Assembly (NCBI GenBank): GCA_003022435.1 | Contig: PXUA01000019.1 | Span: 183,330-247,329 of the forward strand | Direction of reading: 5' to 3' | DNA: 64,000 bases | From: Bacteroidetes bacterium SW_9_63_38 | GTDB lineage: Bacteria; Bacteroidota; Rhodothermia; Rhodothermales; Salinibacteraceae | Part shown: positions 43,034 through 52,371 of the stretch, piece by piece | Layout of the letters: every line of letters starts with the position of its first letter | Numbering within the stretch: position 1 is the first letter of the stretch | Program-made: the position numbers and the translations under genes | The notes under the pieces: generated by a model | The model's database searches: none | The model's input: the letters and a program-made list of their open reading frames with translations, nothing else | Told to the model about the DNA's origin: nothing

Positions 43034-44722
43034 CTAATTCTTTGAAGAACTCGAGGCGTGGTAGCCGGCCAGGTCCGTAGAGGCCGTCCACAGCGACAGG
43101 GCCCGTTGCAGGGTCGGGTCAACCTTGTTAAGGATGGGCTGGCCCGCCCCGCGTCCGTACAGCGTATTAGCCACGTACCCCTTCATGTGCAGGCGGACGA
43201 TTCGACGGACATCCTCGGTGTTTTCCTTGCGGAAGACCTGGTTGCCGACGTTCACCGAGTCGGGGTTCGTAGTGAGGGTGAGGATGTCCTCCTCCTGCAC
43301 GAAGTCCCAGAAGGACGAGACGGCCTCGTCGGGGACCTCGTAGGAAGCAAGAAAGTCGGCCTTCCGGTTGCGCCACGTGCTACGCAGGTCGTCACCGTGC
43401 TCGGCAAACCATTGCCGTGCGGCGAGGGAGAAGAGGCGGTCCACCTCGCTGCGCTGGAGAAAGCCGGAGAGGGCGGTCGTGTCCGGCTTCACGATGTAGT
43501 CGGGCAGAATGCCCCCGCCCCCAAAGACGGTCCGTCCGTGGTCTGTCTTGTACGTGAGGGAGTCCGGAATGCTTTCCCGGTACTTCTGGACGTTGTAGAT
43601 CGCGTCGTGTCGGTTTGCGAATTTCTTCTCGTAGTACGCCTCCATTTTCCCCTTCTCGTACGGCGTCTGAATGAGACGTCCGACCGGCGTGTAGTACCGG
43701 CCCACGGTAAGCTGCAGGAAGCTGCCGTCGTTGAGGCGGTACGGCTTCTGCACCAGGCCTTTGCCGAAGGTGCGACGACCCACGATCAGGCCGCGGTCGT
43801 GGTCTTGGAGCGCGCCGGCGAGAATTTCGCTGGCCGAGGCGCTGTTGCCGTCCACGAGAACCGTGATGGGCTGGTGGGCGAGTGCCCCGCCCGACTCGGC
43901 CTTCAAGGTTTGATTGATGCGGTCGCTCCGGCCGCGCGTTTCGACGATGGTGGCCCCGCCGGTGTCCAGCATTTCATCGGCAATCTTAACGGCCGACTCC
44001 ATGATGCCACCCGGGTTCTGGCGGAGGTCCACAACGAGCCGCTCCATGCCCTGCCCCTTGAGCGTGTCGACCTTGTTCATGAATTCCTCCGGCGTCGACT
44101 TGGCAAACCGCCCTATTTCGATGTAGCCGGTCGTCTCGTCGACCATATACGAGGAATGCACAGAGTAGAGCGGAATTTCGCCCCGTTTGATCGTGAAGGT
44201 GTGTTCGTTGCCGGAGAGGGGGCGGAAGACAGTGAACGACACCTTCGTTCCAATCTCTCCGGTTAGGCGCTCGCGAATGTCTCGCATCGACAGGCCGACG
44301 GCGGTTGAGTCCTCAATCCGGATGATGCGATCGCCCGCGATGACCCCCGCCTCCTCACTGGGGCCGCCCGCCAACGGCGATACCACGCGGGCCGTGTCTT
44401 CCAGTACGTCAAACCGGATGCCGATGCCGCCGAATGAGCCGCGGTAGCGTTCGCGGGTTCGCTGCGCCTGCTCGCTGGGCACGTACGTGGAGTGGGGGTC
44501 GAGATTGTCGAGCATGCCTTTGATGCCTCCCTCCGCGACCTCCTTGGCATCAATGGGCTCGACGTACTTCCCGCTGATGATGACGAACGCCTGCCGCATC
44601 TTTTTGAACTGCTCGATAGCGTCGTCGGGCGAGACGTACGCGTTGAGCTGCACCCCGAGCACGCCACCGACGAGGAGGAGCATCAGGGCGGGGAGAAACC
44701 GACGCTTCAGGAAAGACTGCAT
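43034..44722 (-). CDS. C-terminal processing peptidase S41 (paralog 2)
   Basis: 562 residues (MQSFLKRRFLPALML), the same length as its downstream paralog and clearly similar along its whole length. Membrane helix near 10-25, PDZ around 90-180 (GIGIRFDVLEDTARVV), catalytic Ser in NSASASEILAG and Lys in FGKGLVQ. The C-terminal extension carries EHGDDLRSTWRNRKADFL. The tandem arrangement indicates duplication; sequence divergence suggests it is old and that both are maintained. A start two residues earlier (44728) is possible. Confidence 0.9.
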   Translation of the reverse strand: MQSFLKRRFLPALMLLLVGGVLGVQLNAYVSPDDAIEQFKKMRQAFVIISGKYVEPIDAKEVAEGGIKGMLDNLDPHSTYVPSEQAQRTRERYRGSFGGIGIRFDVLEDTARVVSPLAGGPSEEAGVIAGDRIIRIEDSTAVGLSMRDIRERLTGEIGTKVSFTVFRPLSGNEHTFTIKRGEIPLYSVHSSYMVDETTGYIEIGRFAKSTPEEFMNKVDTLKGQGMERLVVDLRQNPGGIMESAVKIADEMLDTGGATIVETRGRSDRINQTLKAESGGALAHQPITVLVDGNSASASEILAGALQDHDRGLIVGRRTFGKGLVQKPYRLNDGSFLQLTVGRYYTPVGRLIQTPYEKGKMEAYYEKKFANRHDAIYNVQKYRESIPDSLTYKTDHGRTVFGGGGILPDYIVKPDTTALSGFLQRSEVDRLFSLAARQWFAEHGDDLRSTWRNRKADFLASYEVPDEAVSSFWDFVQEEDILTLTTNPDSVNVGNQVFRKENTEDVRRIVRLHMKGYVANTLYGRGAGQPILNKVDPTLQRALSLWTASTDLAGYHASSSSKN

Positions 44723-44851
44723 GGGCAACCGAGGGCGTCCTGGGAAAAAGCAGACGGAAGAGCCGCACCAGCCCGGTCGAACCTAAGCGAAGTAGGGGCG
44801 GAATGCGGTACGGGTTGTACGCAATTGTGATCGGGAACTTCTCAATCCGGA

Positions 44852-44881
44852 CGTGTTCACGGATCGTATTTCCGGAACACG
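44852..44881. promoter_or_regulatory. Inverted repeat in the ctpA / 45064 divergent region
   Basis: CGTGTTC (44852-44858) and GAACACG (44875-44881) form a 7-bp inverted repeat around 16 bases that include CACGGATCGTA, reminiscent of an element end. It lies 130 bp upstream of ctpA paralog 2 and 180 bp upstream of the divergent gene. Could be an operator or a decayed element end; no evidence decides. Confidence 0.3.
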
Positions 44882-45063
44882 CGCAATCGGCCGAGCACCG
44901 ACGTCCCGAACAACAAACACGATTACTTCTCGTATGGTATTTCGGCAACGGGCGTTTGTTGCAGAGCTGAAATTTCTTCGGCCCCCGTCCGGAATGCGTG
45001 AACGTTCGGTGCCTCCTGGGTTAATTAGCCCCGCCCTTTACAACGCAATCGTCTCCCCGATCC

Positions 45064-45606
45064 ATGGTGTCCGACGCGACCGTCGACCGTTTCTACTACA
45101 TCTTCGACAGCCGGGCGCACCGGGCCCTCGTGCTTGACAGGGCGACGGGGAAAGAGGTGGCCTGGCGGTCCGTGCCGCGTGTTCAACTCATCGAGCACAT
45201 TGAGGCAGAGCGGTCGCCCGCCGTACTGCGGGCCTTCGCGCGATGGTGTGCCCGGCAGGTCGGGATCGAGGCGATGTCGGAGAATGCGCCCGCGGCCCGT
45301 CTCTGGAGCGCCGCGCAGCAGGACGACCCCGCTGCCTGGAAGGCTGCACGGGAGGAAACGACTGACGCCGTGGTCCGGGCGGCGGCGCTGGGCCTCTCGC
45401 GTGGACGGAGTGCGGCGGCGCGGCTACTGGTCGTGCATGCCTGCACCCACCCCGAGGCCCGGCAGGCAGCCATCGACGCCACCCACATGACCGAGCGATG
45501 GGTCGAGTTCGATGAGGGACGGCCGGCGGAGCCCGCCGTGCGCGCCGTGCGGCAGCGACACATCGACTGGCTGCTCGATGCGTTGAACCGGGGGCGTGAG
45601 GAGTGA
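45064..45606 (+). CDS. Protein of unknown function
   Basis: 180 residues, mostly helical. The N-terminus (VDRFYYIFDSRAHRALVLDRATGKEVAWRSV) looks like a small beta unit, and the rest is Ala/Arg-rich helices (RAFARWCARQVGIEAM, AARLLVVHACTHPEARQAAIDATHMTERW). No known motif, signal or membrane segment. GC-rich codon usage matches the genome and the frame is long relative to antisense alternatives, so it is likely real. It converges on pcm with a 46-bp gap. Confidence 0.55.
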   Translation: MVSDATVDRFYYIFDSRAHRALVLDRATGKEVAWRSVPRVQLIEHIEAERSPAVLRAFARWCARQVGIEAMSENAPAARLWSAAQQDDPAAWKAAREETTDAVVRAAALGLSRGRSAAARLLVVHACTHPEARQAAIDATHMTERWVEFDEGRPAEPAVRAVRQRHIDWLLDALNRGREE

Positions 45607-45652
45607 TGCGTGAAGCGGCACGGACGTCGGAGGCCGCACGCACAGGTTCGAT

Positions 45653-46345
45653 TCACGAATCGTCGTTCTCTTCGTCCACCAGCGGGACGAAGCGGAAGTT
45701 GTGAAATTCCTCCCGGTTGTAGTCGTGCGGCCCGTCGCCGGAGCGCACCAGGCGGGTCATGGTTTGGCCGTCCGGTCCGCCGACCGGGATCACGAGGCGC
45801 CCGCCGCGGGTGCCGTTCGGCTCGCGGAGCTGGCGCAGCAGCGCGTCCGGGATGTCGGGGGCCGCGGCCGTAACGACGATCCCGTCGTACGGGGCGAAGG
45901 CCAGCCAGCCCTTCGTGCCGTCGCCGCGCGTGGTGCGCACGTTGTACCCGAGGTCGTCGAGTAGCGATCGGGTGCGGTCGAGCAGGGCTTCGTGGCGCTC
46001 AACCGAGAACACGCGCGCCTCCATTTCACAGAGCACAGCTGCCTGGTATCCACTTCCGGTACCGATCTCCAGGATGCGATCGTGCGGCTCCACCTCCAGC
46101 AGCGAGGTCTGGTACGCCACCGTAAAGGGCTGGGAGATCGTCTGGTCCATCCCGATGGGGAGGGCCTCGTCACTGTAGGCGCGGGATCGAAAGGCCGGAT
46201 CCACAAACTCGTGGCGGGGTACCGCGTCGACGGCGGCGAGCACCCGCTCGTCCTGAATGCCCCGGTCTCGGAGTTGCTGGACGAGGCGCTCGCGGCGCCG
46301 TCGAAATTGGCGCGCGTCCTTGTCGTTGTGTGAAGAGGGGGACAT
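45653..46345 (-). CDS. pcm: Protein-L-isoaspartate O-methyltransferase
   Basis: Methylates isoaspartyl residues to start their repair. 230 residues. Diagnostic segments are IGMDQTISQPFTVAYQTSLL near 65-84, the SAM motif RILEIGTGSGYQAAVL near 92-107, and GDGTKGW followed by APYDGIVVTAAAPDIP near 140-160. The N-terminal RERLVQQLRDRGIQDERVLAA is also typical. It lies 36 bp after cdaA on the same strand, so the two may be cotranscribed. ATG at 46345 fits the family better than that at 46369. Confidence 0.92.
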   Translation of the reverse strand: MSPSSHNDKDARQFRRRRERLVQQLRDRGIQDERVLAAVDAVPRHEFVDPAFRSRAYSDEALPIGMDQTISQPFTVAYQTSLLEVEPHDRILEIGTGSGYQAAVLCEMEARVFSVERHEALLDRTRSLLDDLGYNVRTTRGDGTKGWLAFAPYDGIVVTAAAPDIPDALLRQLREPNGTRGGRLVIPVGGPDGQTMTRLVRSGDGPHDYNREEFHNFRFVPLVDEENDDS

Positions 46346-46381
46346 GAAGCGAAAGCGTGGGGCGGGCAAAAGGGGTGAGCG

Positions 46382-47182
46382 TTACGCAGAGGCGGGGGCG
46401 AGCGACGACGCCGTCGCCGAGGGCTGGTTCGTGAGCGCTTTGGTAAGGTAGCGCTGCAGTTCGTCCGGGGTGATGTTCGAGATCAAGGCGCCGTCGCGCG
46501 AGACGCTGATGTTGCCGGTCTCTTCCGAGACCACGACCACGAACGCATCGGTCTGCTCCGTAAGGCCCACCGCAGCGCGGTGCCGGAGGCCGAGCTGGGG
46601 ACTGAGTTTCATACTGGTTGATACGGGCAGGATGCACCGGGCCGCCTCTACACGCCGGTCGTTGATGATGACGGCGCCGTCGTGGAGCGGATTCTGCCCG
46701 TGAAAGAGCGTCACGATCAGGTCCTGGGACACCTCGGCCTGCAGGCGCTTGCCGGTTTCGATGTAGCTGCGGAGCCCGGTGCTTCGTTGGAAGGCAATGA
46801 GGGCGCCGATGCGGTGGTCGGCCATGTGCTCAATGGCCGTCACCGTTTCGTCGATGATCTCGCTCCGGTCGGTGGTGCTCACAAAGCGGCGTATAATCGG
46901 GTTTTTGCCCAGCAAGAGCAGCAGACGTCGGATTTCGGGCTGGAAGATGATTATGACTGCCAGGACGGAGACCTGATTGAAGTAGTTGAAGATGGTGCTG
47001 AGCATGGTCATGTCCGCCAGCTCCACCACCACCTGAATCAGAAACAGCGCTCCGAGGCCAAAGGCGATTTGTACCGCGATCGTCCCCCGCATCAGCCGAT
47101 ACAGCTGATACAGCAGGTACGTCACCAGGGCAATCTCGATGACGTCGCGCACGCCGATATTGATGATTTCGTAGAGCGTCAC
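46382..47182 (-). CDS. cdaA: Diadenylate cyclase CdaA (DisA_N domain)
   Basis: Makes the second messenger c-di-AMP from two ATP, usually tied to potassium and osmotic balance. 266 residues. Three N-terminal membrane helices (about 12-30, 36-55, 60-82) precede the DAC domain, which contains the DGA motif in PLHDGAVII near 164-172 and the RHR motif in LGLRHRAAVGL near 194-204, both essential for catalysis. The Ser/Ala-rich tail after 250 is unusual but short. Upstream lies folP in the common Bacteroidetes order folP-cdaA, here separated by about 510 bp holding element E5. Confidence 0.92.
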   Translation of the reverse strand: MTLYEIINIGVRDVIEIALVTYLLYQLYRLMRGTIAVQIAFGLGALFLIQVVVELADMTMLSTIFNYFNQVSVLAVIIIFQPEIRRLLLLLGKNPIIRRFVSTTDRSEIIDETVTAIEHMADHRIGALIAFQRSTGLRSYIETGKRLQAEVSQDLIVTLFHGQNPLHDGAVIINDRRVEAARCILPVSTSMKLSPQLGLRHRAAVGLTEQTDAFVVVVSEETGNISVSRDGALISNITPDELQRYLTKALTNQPSATASSLAPASA

Positions 47183-47318
47183 GGGACGGAGACACGTAGA
47201 GAAAGACCGGATGAGGCGCTGTCGGCACGGAGCGGATGCCCTCGCCGAGTGCGTAGGCGAGAAGAGCGTTCACAGGAAATGAAGGGGCACCGTGACCGCG
47301 CACGGGTCCATGCAGTTG

Positions 47319-47340
47319 CCTTTGCCCGGGGCGGCAAAGG
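47319..47340. promoter_or_regulatory. Perfect 8-bp hairpin upstream of cdaA
   Basis: CCTTTGCC (47319-47326) and GGCAAAGG (47333-47340) around a 6-nt loop, 137 bp upstream of the cdaA start codon. No T-run on either strand, so an operator or leader hairpin is more likely than a terminator. Confidence 0.35.
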
Positions 47341-47498
47341 TCAGAATCTCTCATTGTAGGGGAATACCGAGCAAAGGGAGCAATGTTGAACACTGGAGGA
47401 AGCGGGCAGGTGGATCGTCTGTGCGGCTTCTGTCAAAAGGGCTACGTTCGCGTGCCCATCCGGGCCGGGGGCGTCCTGAAGCGTAGCCCACCGCTTTA

Positions 47499-47597
47499 CT
47501 GATACGCGAACGGGTTGCTAAAGACGATTTCTGCTGATAGCACCACACGGTCCTCCCCGAACGAAGAATATTGTTTACCTACCCGTGCACGGATCAG
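47499..47597. mobile_element. 99-bp TA-flanked inverted-repeat element (copy E5)
   Basis: Left end CTGATACGCGAACGGGT, right end the complement of CTGATCCGTGCACGGGT, flanked by TA at 47497-47498 and 47598-47599. About 83 of 99 positions agree with the copy at 54697-54795, without any length difference. It lies in the gap between folP and cdaA. Non-coding. Confidence 0.85.
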
Positions 47598-47695
47598 TAA
47601 GTCGGTAGAGGCCTGCAGGTCCTTGCGCCCAGCGAAGAAGAAGGCAAATCAAGGAACGACGGCGGGGCGCGACTACTGAGAGCGACGGTGGGGGG

Positions 47696-48622
47696 CTACG
47701 ATGCGTGGAGGGTGGTGGCGAGCACAGTGAGCATGTCCATGGTGGCCGCCACATCGTGGGTGCGCACGAGCGTCGCGCCGCGCATGACGCCGACGGCCGT
47801 CGCGCCCAGCGAGCCGAACAGCCGATCCGCCGTCGGGGTCGGATCGTCGGGTGTACCGAGCGTGGCCCCGATGGTGCTCTTGCGGGACACGCCCATCAGA
47901 AGGGGGCGATCCAGCGTGAGCAGTTCGTCGATTTCGTTGATGAGGCGCAGGTTTTCGGTGTGTGACTTCCCAAACCCAAAGCCAGGATCAATGATGATCG
48001 AGTCGACGCCGGCCTCCTCGGCGGTCTCGATAGAGCGGGCCAGGGCGTCGCGCACCTCCGCGGTGACATCGGCGTAGTCGCGTGGGGTCGTGAGGTCGCC
48101 CGGCTTGCCGGCGGAGTGCATGATGACGAGCGGGGCGTTGGCCTCGGCCGCCACATCTGCCATCTCGGGGTGGTGGCGAAGGCCGGTGACATCGTTCACG
48201 ATGTGGGCCCCGGCGTCGAGGGCCGCCTCGGCCACCGTGGGCTTGTAGGTGTCGACCGACAGGACGGCCTCCGGAAAGCGGTCGACGATGGCCTCCACGA
48301 CCGGCAGCACGCGGTCCTTCTCGACCGCGGCGGAGACGGGCTCGGCCCCGGGTCGGGTCGACTCGCCTCCCACGTCGATGATCGTCGCCCCTTCGCTCAG
48401 CATCTCCGCGGCGCGCGACACCGCGTCCTCAACGGCCAAGAACTGCCCGCCGTCGGAAAACGAGTCGGGCGTGGCGTTGAGAACGCCCATCACGTGGGCG
48501 CCATGCCCGTTTGCGGTGCCGGGCCGGCAGTCCAGCGAGCGGCCGCGACAGTCGAGCACGAATCGGTCGGTCGAAAACGCGTTGGGCGAAAAAGGCGCGG
48601 CGGAGGGAGGGGGGGTTAGCAT
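47696..48622 (-). CDS. folP: Dihydropteroate synthase
   Basis: Condenses p-aminobenzoate with hydroxymethyl-dihydropterin pyrophosphate in folate synthesis. 308 residues. The first signature MGVLNATPDSFSDGG lies near 46-60 and the second, GATIIDVGGESTRPGAEPV, near 80-98. Further conserved are HIVNDVTG, IDPGFGFGKSHTEN and GVSRKS. The start codon at 48622 follows the Bacteroidetes pattern; the longer frame runs into the divergent promoter region. It is divergent from the GH3 gene and upstream of cdaA in the same orientation. Confidence 0.92.
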   Translation of the reverse strand: MLTPPPSAAPFSPNAFSTDRFVLDCRGRSLDCRPGTANGHGAHVMGVLNATPDSFSDGGQFLAVEDAVSRAAEMLSEGATIIDVGGESTRPGAEPVSAAVEKDRVLPVVEAIVDRFPEAVLSVDTYKPTVAEAALDAGAHIVNDVTGLRHHPEMADVAAEANAPLVIMHSAGKPGDLTTPRDYADVTAEVRDALARSIETAEEAGVDSIIIDPGFGFGKSHTENLRLINEIDELLTLDRPLLMGVSRKSTIGATLGTPDDPTPTADRLFGSLGATAVGVMRGATLVRTHDVAATMDMLTVLATTLHAS

Positions 48623-48731
48623 AAGCGCGAAAAATGAGTAGAGAAGAAGGACCGATTGAGCGGGCGCGAACATTTTCAGATGGGAAGTATACACAGAGCG
48701 GCACTCAGACGAGATCCGTCGCCCCGTTCTT

Positions 48732-48747
48732 GGGGAAATTTTTCCCC
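48732..48747. promoter_or_regulatory. Perfect palindrome in the folP / GH3 divergent region
   Basis: GGGGAAA-TT-TTTCCCC is a 7-bp perfect inverted repeat with a 2-bp centre, located 110 bp from the folP start and 66 bp from the GH3 start. Position and symmetry suggest an operator for one or both genes; the binding protein is unknown. Confidence 0.4.
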
Positions 48748-48812
48748 GGTTGGAGTGAGACAGGGCGCGACGCCGTGACAGTTCCTTTTTTCGGATTGCT
48801 CCCGTGTCATCG

Positions 48813-50354
48813 ATGGACGAGTTGATTCGCTCCGCGCTGCAGTGGCTCGGTCCGGTGCAGCGGATTGAGAACTTCAAGCGGCACCCGGTGTCCACGCAGC
48901 GCACGCTGCTGCGCGATCTTCTGTCGCGGGCCGCCGACACCGAGTGGGGACGGCGCTACGACTTCGCCGAGATTGCGAATGCCTCCAACGTCGTGGCGTC
49001 CTATCAGGAGCGGGTGCCTCTTCACACCTACGACGACATTGAGGGCGATGTCCTGCGGGTCCGCGAGGGGGCCGAAGACGTGATGTGGCCCGGCGCCTTT
49101 ACGAACTTTGCCGTCTCCAGCGGCACGGTCTCCGACGGGAAGATTATTCCGATCAGTCAGGAGACGATCGACTACAACCGCACCTTCAGTGTCGGCACCG
49201 GGCTGAACTACCTGCGCAACACGCTCGACGGGCGGTTTTTTCTGGGGAGTCATCTCACGCTGCCGGGACGGGTGGAGGAGGATCCCAATCATCCGGGCAC
49301 GATCGCGGGGGAGATCAGCGGCATCCTCGCCGAAAATGCCCCCGATTTCTTCAGCACCCTCTTTCAGGCGGTGCCGAACGAGGTGTCGTTCATTGCCAAC
49401 TGGGAAGAAAAGCTGCGCGCCATCGCCGAGCGGACGGTGGACCAAGACATTCGGCTGCTCGTGATGGCGCCGACGTGGGCGATTGTGCTTTTCGATGAGC
49501 TGATTGACGTATACAACGAGCGGAACGACGCGTCGGTGACGACGGTGGGTGAGGTGTGGCCCAACCTGCAGGTGTTCATCGCCGGGGGGGTACCGCTGCG
49601 GTCGTACCGCGACCTGCTGGAGACGAAGATCGGGACGGATGTCGACCTCATCGAGACCTACGGCGCGTCGGAGGGCTTCTTCTCGTTCCAGGACGACCTG
49701 GAGGACTCGTCGATGTTGCTGCACCTGGACAACGGGGTGTTCTACGAATTCGTGCGTCTCGACGAGAAGGGGGAGGAGAACCCGCGCCGCCACACGATCT
49801 CGGACGTGGAGCCGGGCGTGCGCTACTCGATGTACGTGACGTCCAGCAGCGGCCTCTGGGCCTATGAAGTGGGCGACGTGGTGCGGTTTACGAGCACGTT
49901 TCCCCACAAGATCACGGTGGCGGGCCGGACCAGCGAGATGATCGACGAGTACGGGGAAGCGCTGTACGGGGACGAGGCCCGCGCGGCGCTCCGGCACGCC
50001 TGCGACGAAACCGGCGCGCACGTCGTGGATTATCACATTGCACCCCGTGCCATGACAAACGGGGATCTGCCTGGGCATGAATGGGTCATTGAGTTTGAAG
50101 ACGCGCCTGCGAGTCTCGGGGCGTTCTCGGACCTGCTCGATGAGTACCTGCAGGGTGTCAACCGGCACTATCAGATGCGCCGGGAGGCGAATGCGTTCGA
50201 CGCGCCCGCCATTTCGGCGGTCCCGGACGGATCCTTCTACGCCTGGCTCAAAGAGACGAACGATAGCATCAGCGGCCAGACTAAGGTGCCGCGCATGAGC
50301 GACAACCGGGACGTCGTGGACGGAATCCTGGCGGCCTCGGAACCTACGAATTGA
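48813..50354 (+). CDS. GH3-family acyl-adenylating ligase-like protein
   Basis: 513 residues matching the GH3 auxin-responsive promoter superfamily (PF03321). NFAVSSGTVSDGKIIPIS near 97-115 is the ATP P-loop-like motif, IETYGASEGFFSF near 287-299 the adenylate-binding motif and YEVGDVVRFTS near 352-362 the third. Plant GH3 enzymes join amino acids to acyl acids; bacterial homologues are common in Bacteroidetes but their substrates are mostly unknown. A GTG at 48804 would add three residues. Divergent from folP. Confidence 0.85.
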   Translation: MDELIRSALQWLGPVQRIENFKRHPVSTQRTLLRDLLSRAADTEWGRRYDFAEIANASNVVASYQERVPLHTYDDIEGDVLRVREGAEDVMWPGAFTNFAVSSGTVSDGKIIPISQETIDYNRTFSVGTGLNYLRNTLDGRFFLGSHLTLPGRVEEDPNHPGTIAGEISGILAENAPDFFSTLFQAVPNEVSFIANWEEKLRAIAERTVDQDIRLLVMAPTWAIVLFDELIDVYNERNDASVTTVGEVWPNLQVFIAGGVPLRSYRDLLETKIGTDVDLIETYGASEGFFSFQDDLEDSSMLLHLDNGVFYEFVRLDEKGEENPRRHTISDVEPGVRYSMYVTSSSGLWAYEVGDVVRFTSTFPHKITVAGRTSEMIDEYGEALYGDEARAALRHACDETGAHVVDYHIAPRAMTNGDLPGHEWVIEFEDAPASLGAFSDLLDEYLQGVNRHYQMRREANAFDAPAISAVPDGSFYAWLKETNDSISGQTKVPRMSDNRDVVDGILAASEPTN

Positions 50355-50687
50355 CTTTGACCGGTGCGCTGTTGTATCTCATCCAGTTTCCCCTGGAACA
50401 AGAGATGCCGTCGCTCGTGATGAGCCTGCGGCATGCGTATCCGCCCATATTCAGGGTTGGTTCTTCGACCCTGTACGGACTCGGACGTACGACATCGGAC
50501 GACTGACCCCGCAATCGGTCGTGAGGAGACGGCACTGCCGATGCTGGGGCATTGATCGTGTCCGGTCGGATTCCGGGGCGTGAGCGGCGGCCGCCGGGCT
50601 TCCTCCGGCCCCCGACCGGAGGGACGAAGGGGTTCTTGCCTCATCGCCACCAACATCGTCACACCCTCCACAACTGAAAGGAGCCAT
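50355..50687. other. Gene-free leader region of rpoD
   Basis: No gene is evident. The 3' end holds a strong ribosome binding site (GAAAGGAG about 7 bp before the ATG), unusual here because most genes in the window lack one. The rpoD promoter is presumably inside this region. Confidence 0.45.
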
Positions 50688-51533
50688 ATGCACGTTCCGC
50701 GCGAACAACGGATGCTGGACCAGTACCTCCAAGAGATTGGAAAGATCGACCTGCTGGAGCCGGAGGAGGAGGTCGAACTGGCCCGTCGCATCGAGGACGG
50801 CGACGAAGAGGCCCTCCACAAGCTCTGCCGGGCCAACCTTCGCTTCGTCGTCTCCGTCGCGAAGAAGTATCAGGGACAGGGCCTGTCACTCGCTGACCTC
50901 ATCAACGAGGGCAACTACGGGCTCATCAAGGCCGCCAAGCGCTTTGATGAGACCCGCGGCTTCAAGTTTATCTCCTACGCCGTCTGGTGGATTCGCCAGG
51001 CCATCCTGCAGGCCCTCGCCGAGCAGAGCCGCGTGGTGCGTTTGCCGCTCAACCGCATCGGCACCATCTCGAAGATTCGGAAGGCCAGCGCGCGGCTCCA
51101 GCAAGAACTCGACCGTGAGCCCAACATTGAAGAGCTGGCCGAAGAGCTCGAGATCGATGTCCAGAAGGTGCGCGAGGCGATGCAGCACACCAGTCGCCAC
51201 CTTTCGATGGACGCGCCCTTCAACGAGGAGGACGACAACAGCCTTCTCGACGTGCTCCCGAACGAGGAGAGCGACTCGCCCGACGAGGAGATGCTCGAGG
51301 AGTCGGTCAAAATCGACATCGAGCGGGCGCTCAGCATGCTCCACGACCGGGAGGCCGAGATCACGCGTCTCTACTTCGGGATTGGGCGTGAGCACCCGCT
51401 GACGCTCGAAGAGATCGGCAAGCGGTTCGACCTCACTCGTGAGCGTGTGCGCCAGATCAAGGAGAAGGCGCTCCGAAAGCTGCGCCAGCGTCACAGCAAA
51501 GACGATCTGCAGCCGCATACCGACAACAACTGA
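50688..51533 (+). CDS. rpoD: Primary RNA polymerase sigma factor
   Basis: The housekeeping sigma factor. 281 residues, short because region 1.1 and the non-conserved region are absent, as in Bacteroidetes-type RpoD. Region 1.2 starts at [20 protein letters not shown]; region 2 contains [20 protein letters not shown] and AVWWIRQAI; region 3 is near 130-190; region 4 contains [20 protein letters not shown] followed by EKALRKLR. The ATG at 50688 is fixed by the GAAAGGAG ribosome binding site. A terminator follows, so it is transcribed alone. Confidence 0.95.
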   Translation: MHVPREQRMLDQYLQEIGKIDLLEPEEEVELARRIEDGDEEALHKLCRANLRFVVSVAKKYQGQGLSLADLINEGNYGLIKAAKRFDETRGFKFISYAVWWIRQAILQALAEQSRVVRLPLNRIGTISKIRKASARLQQELDREPNIEELAEELEIDVQKVREAMQHTSRHLSMDAPFNEEDDNSLLDVLPNEESDSPDEEMLEESVKIDIERALSMLHDREAEITRLYFGIGREHPLTLEEIGKRFDLTRERVRQIKEKALRKLRQRHSKDDLQPHTDNN

Positions 51534-51561
51534 CCGCTACGACGCGATTCGGTACGATCAC

Positions 51562-51596
51562 AAAGGGCGCGCTCCCGATCGGGGCGTGCCCTTTTC
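51562..51596 (+). terminator. Rho-independent terminator after rpoD
   Basis: AAAGGGC (51562-51569 region) pairs with GCCCTTT, with GCGC..GCGT further inside the stem, ending in TTTT at 51592-51595. It lies 30 bp after the rpoD stop codon. Confidence 0.75.
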
Positions 51597-51624
51597 TGTT
51601 GGACGCGCTGTTCGTTGATGCCGC

Positions 51625-52371
51625 ATGGGGTCCGCTCCGTCTTCTGCTCCCGTCATTCTCCGCGCGACGGCCCGGCACCGCGTCGCGGCCCACTACGCCG
51701 TGGCCCCGGATCGGGTGACGCCGCATCTGACCGCCGGGCTTGTGCCCGACACCCGAGAGGGGCGGGCGTACGTAAGCCTCGTCGGGGTGCGGCTTCTGGG
51801 AGTGCGTGTGCTGGGGATCGCGGGGCCTGGATTCCGCCGCGTGCCGGCGGTCGAGCTGCAGGTGCCGGTGCGTCCCGACGGTGGGGACCGGGACGATCGG
51901 GGAACGGTCACGCTGCAGGCCTACGTGCCACGCCGGCTGGTGGCGTGGGCGGCTCGCGGACTGTACGGCGAGCCGGTGACGGTGGCGTCCATGCAGCCGG
52001 TGTGGAAAGAGCGCCCCGATGAGGTGGAGGTCACGTATCGTTTTGATCGGGCGGGGCGGGAGCAGCGCCTGCGGGTGACGGCAGAGAAACCGCCCGTGGC
52101 CCCGGCGCCGGACACGGCCGCCCGGTTTCTGCAGGATCGGCACTGGCGGTACGGAAGTCGCGACGACGAGAACACCGGTGCCCTGATGCGGGCGCGCATG
52201 GAGCGTCCCGCCGGCCCCCTCTACCGCATACAGGCGCACCACGTGACCGTCCGCTGGGCGTCGGCCTTCGGGGACGCGTGGGACTTTCTGGCCGACCGAT
52301 CGCCCGACCTCGTGCTGTGTGATCCGGGCGGCGCAATCGTGCTGCACTGGCGGGAGTCGGTACGGAAGTGA
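51625..52371 (+). CDS. DUF2071 (YqjF-like) protein
   Basis: 248 residues. It shows the DUF2071 pattern: HYAVAPDRVTPHLTAGL near 24-40, RAYVSLVGVRLLGVRVLGI near 47-65, RRVPAVELQVPVR, a YGEPVTVASM region and a terminal HHVTVRW..VLCDPGGAIVLHW. The family is cytosolic, beta-rich and of unknown function. Length is normal (about 230-250). It starts soon after the rpoD terminator, so has its own promoter. Confidence 0.75.
   Translation: MGSAPSSAPVILRATARHRVAAHYAVAPDRVTPHLTAGLVPDTREGRAYVSLVGVRLLGVRVLGIAGPGFRRVPAVELQVPVRPDGGDRDDRGTVTLQAYVPRRLVAWAARGLYGEPVTVASMQPVWKERPDEVEVTYRFDRAGREQRLRVTAEKPPVAPAPDTAARFLQDRHWRYGSRDDENTGALMRARMERPAGPLYRIQAHHVTVRWASAFGDAWDFLADRSPDLVLCDPGGAIVLHWRESVRK

Noticed and set aside
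43058..44266. 402-codon plus-strand frame opposite ctpA paralog 2
   Set aside because: Antisense shadow of an S41 peptidase with complete motifs.
44852..44881. Treating CACGGATCGTA here as another element end
   Set aside because: No matching left end or TA-flanked partner within several hundred bases; recorded only as an inverted repeat.
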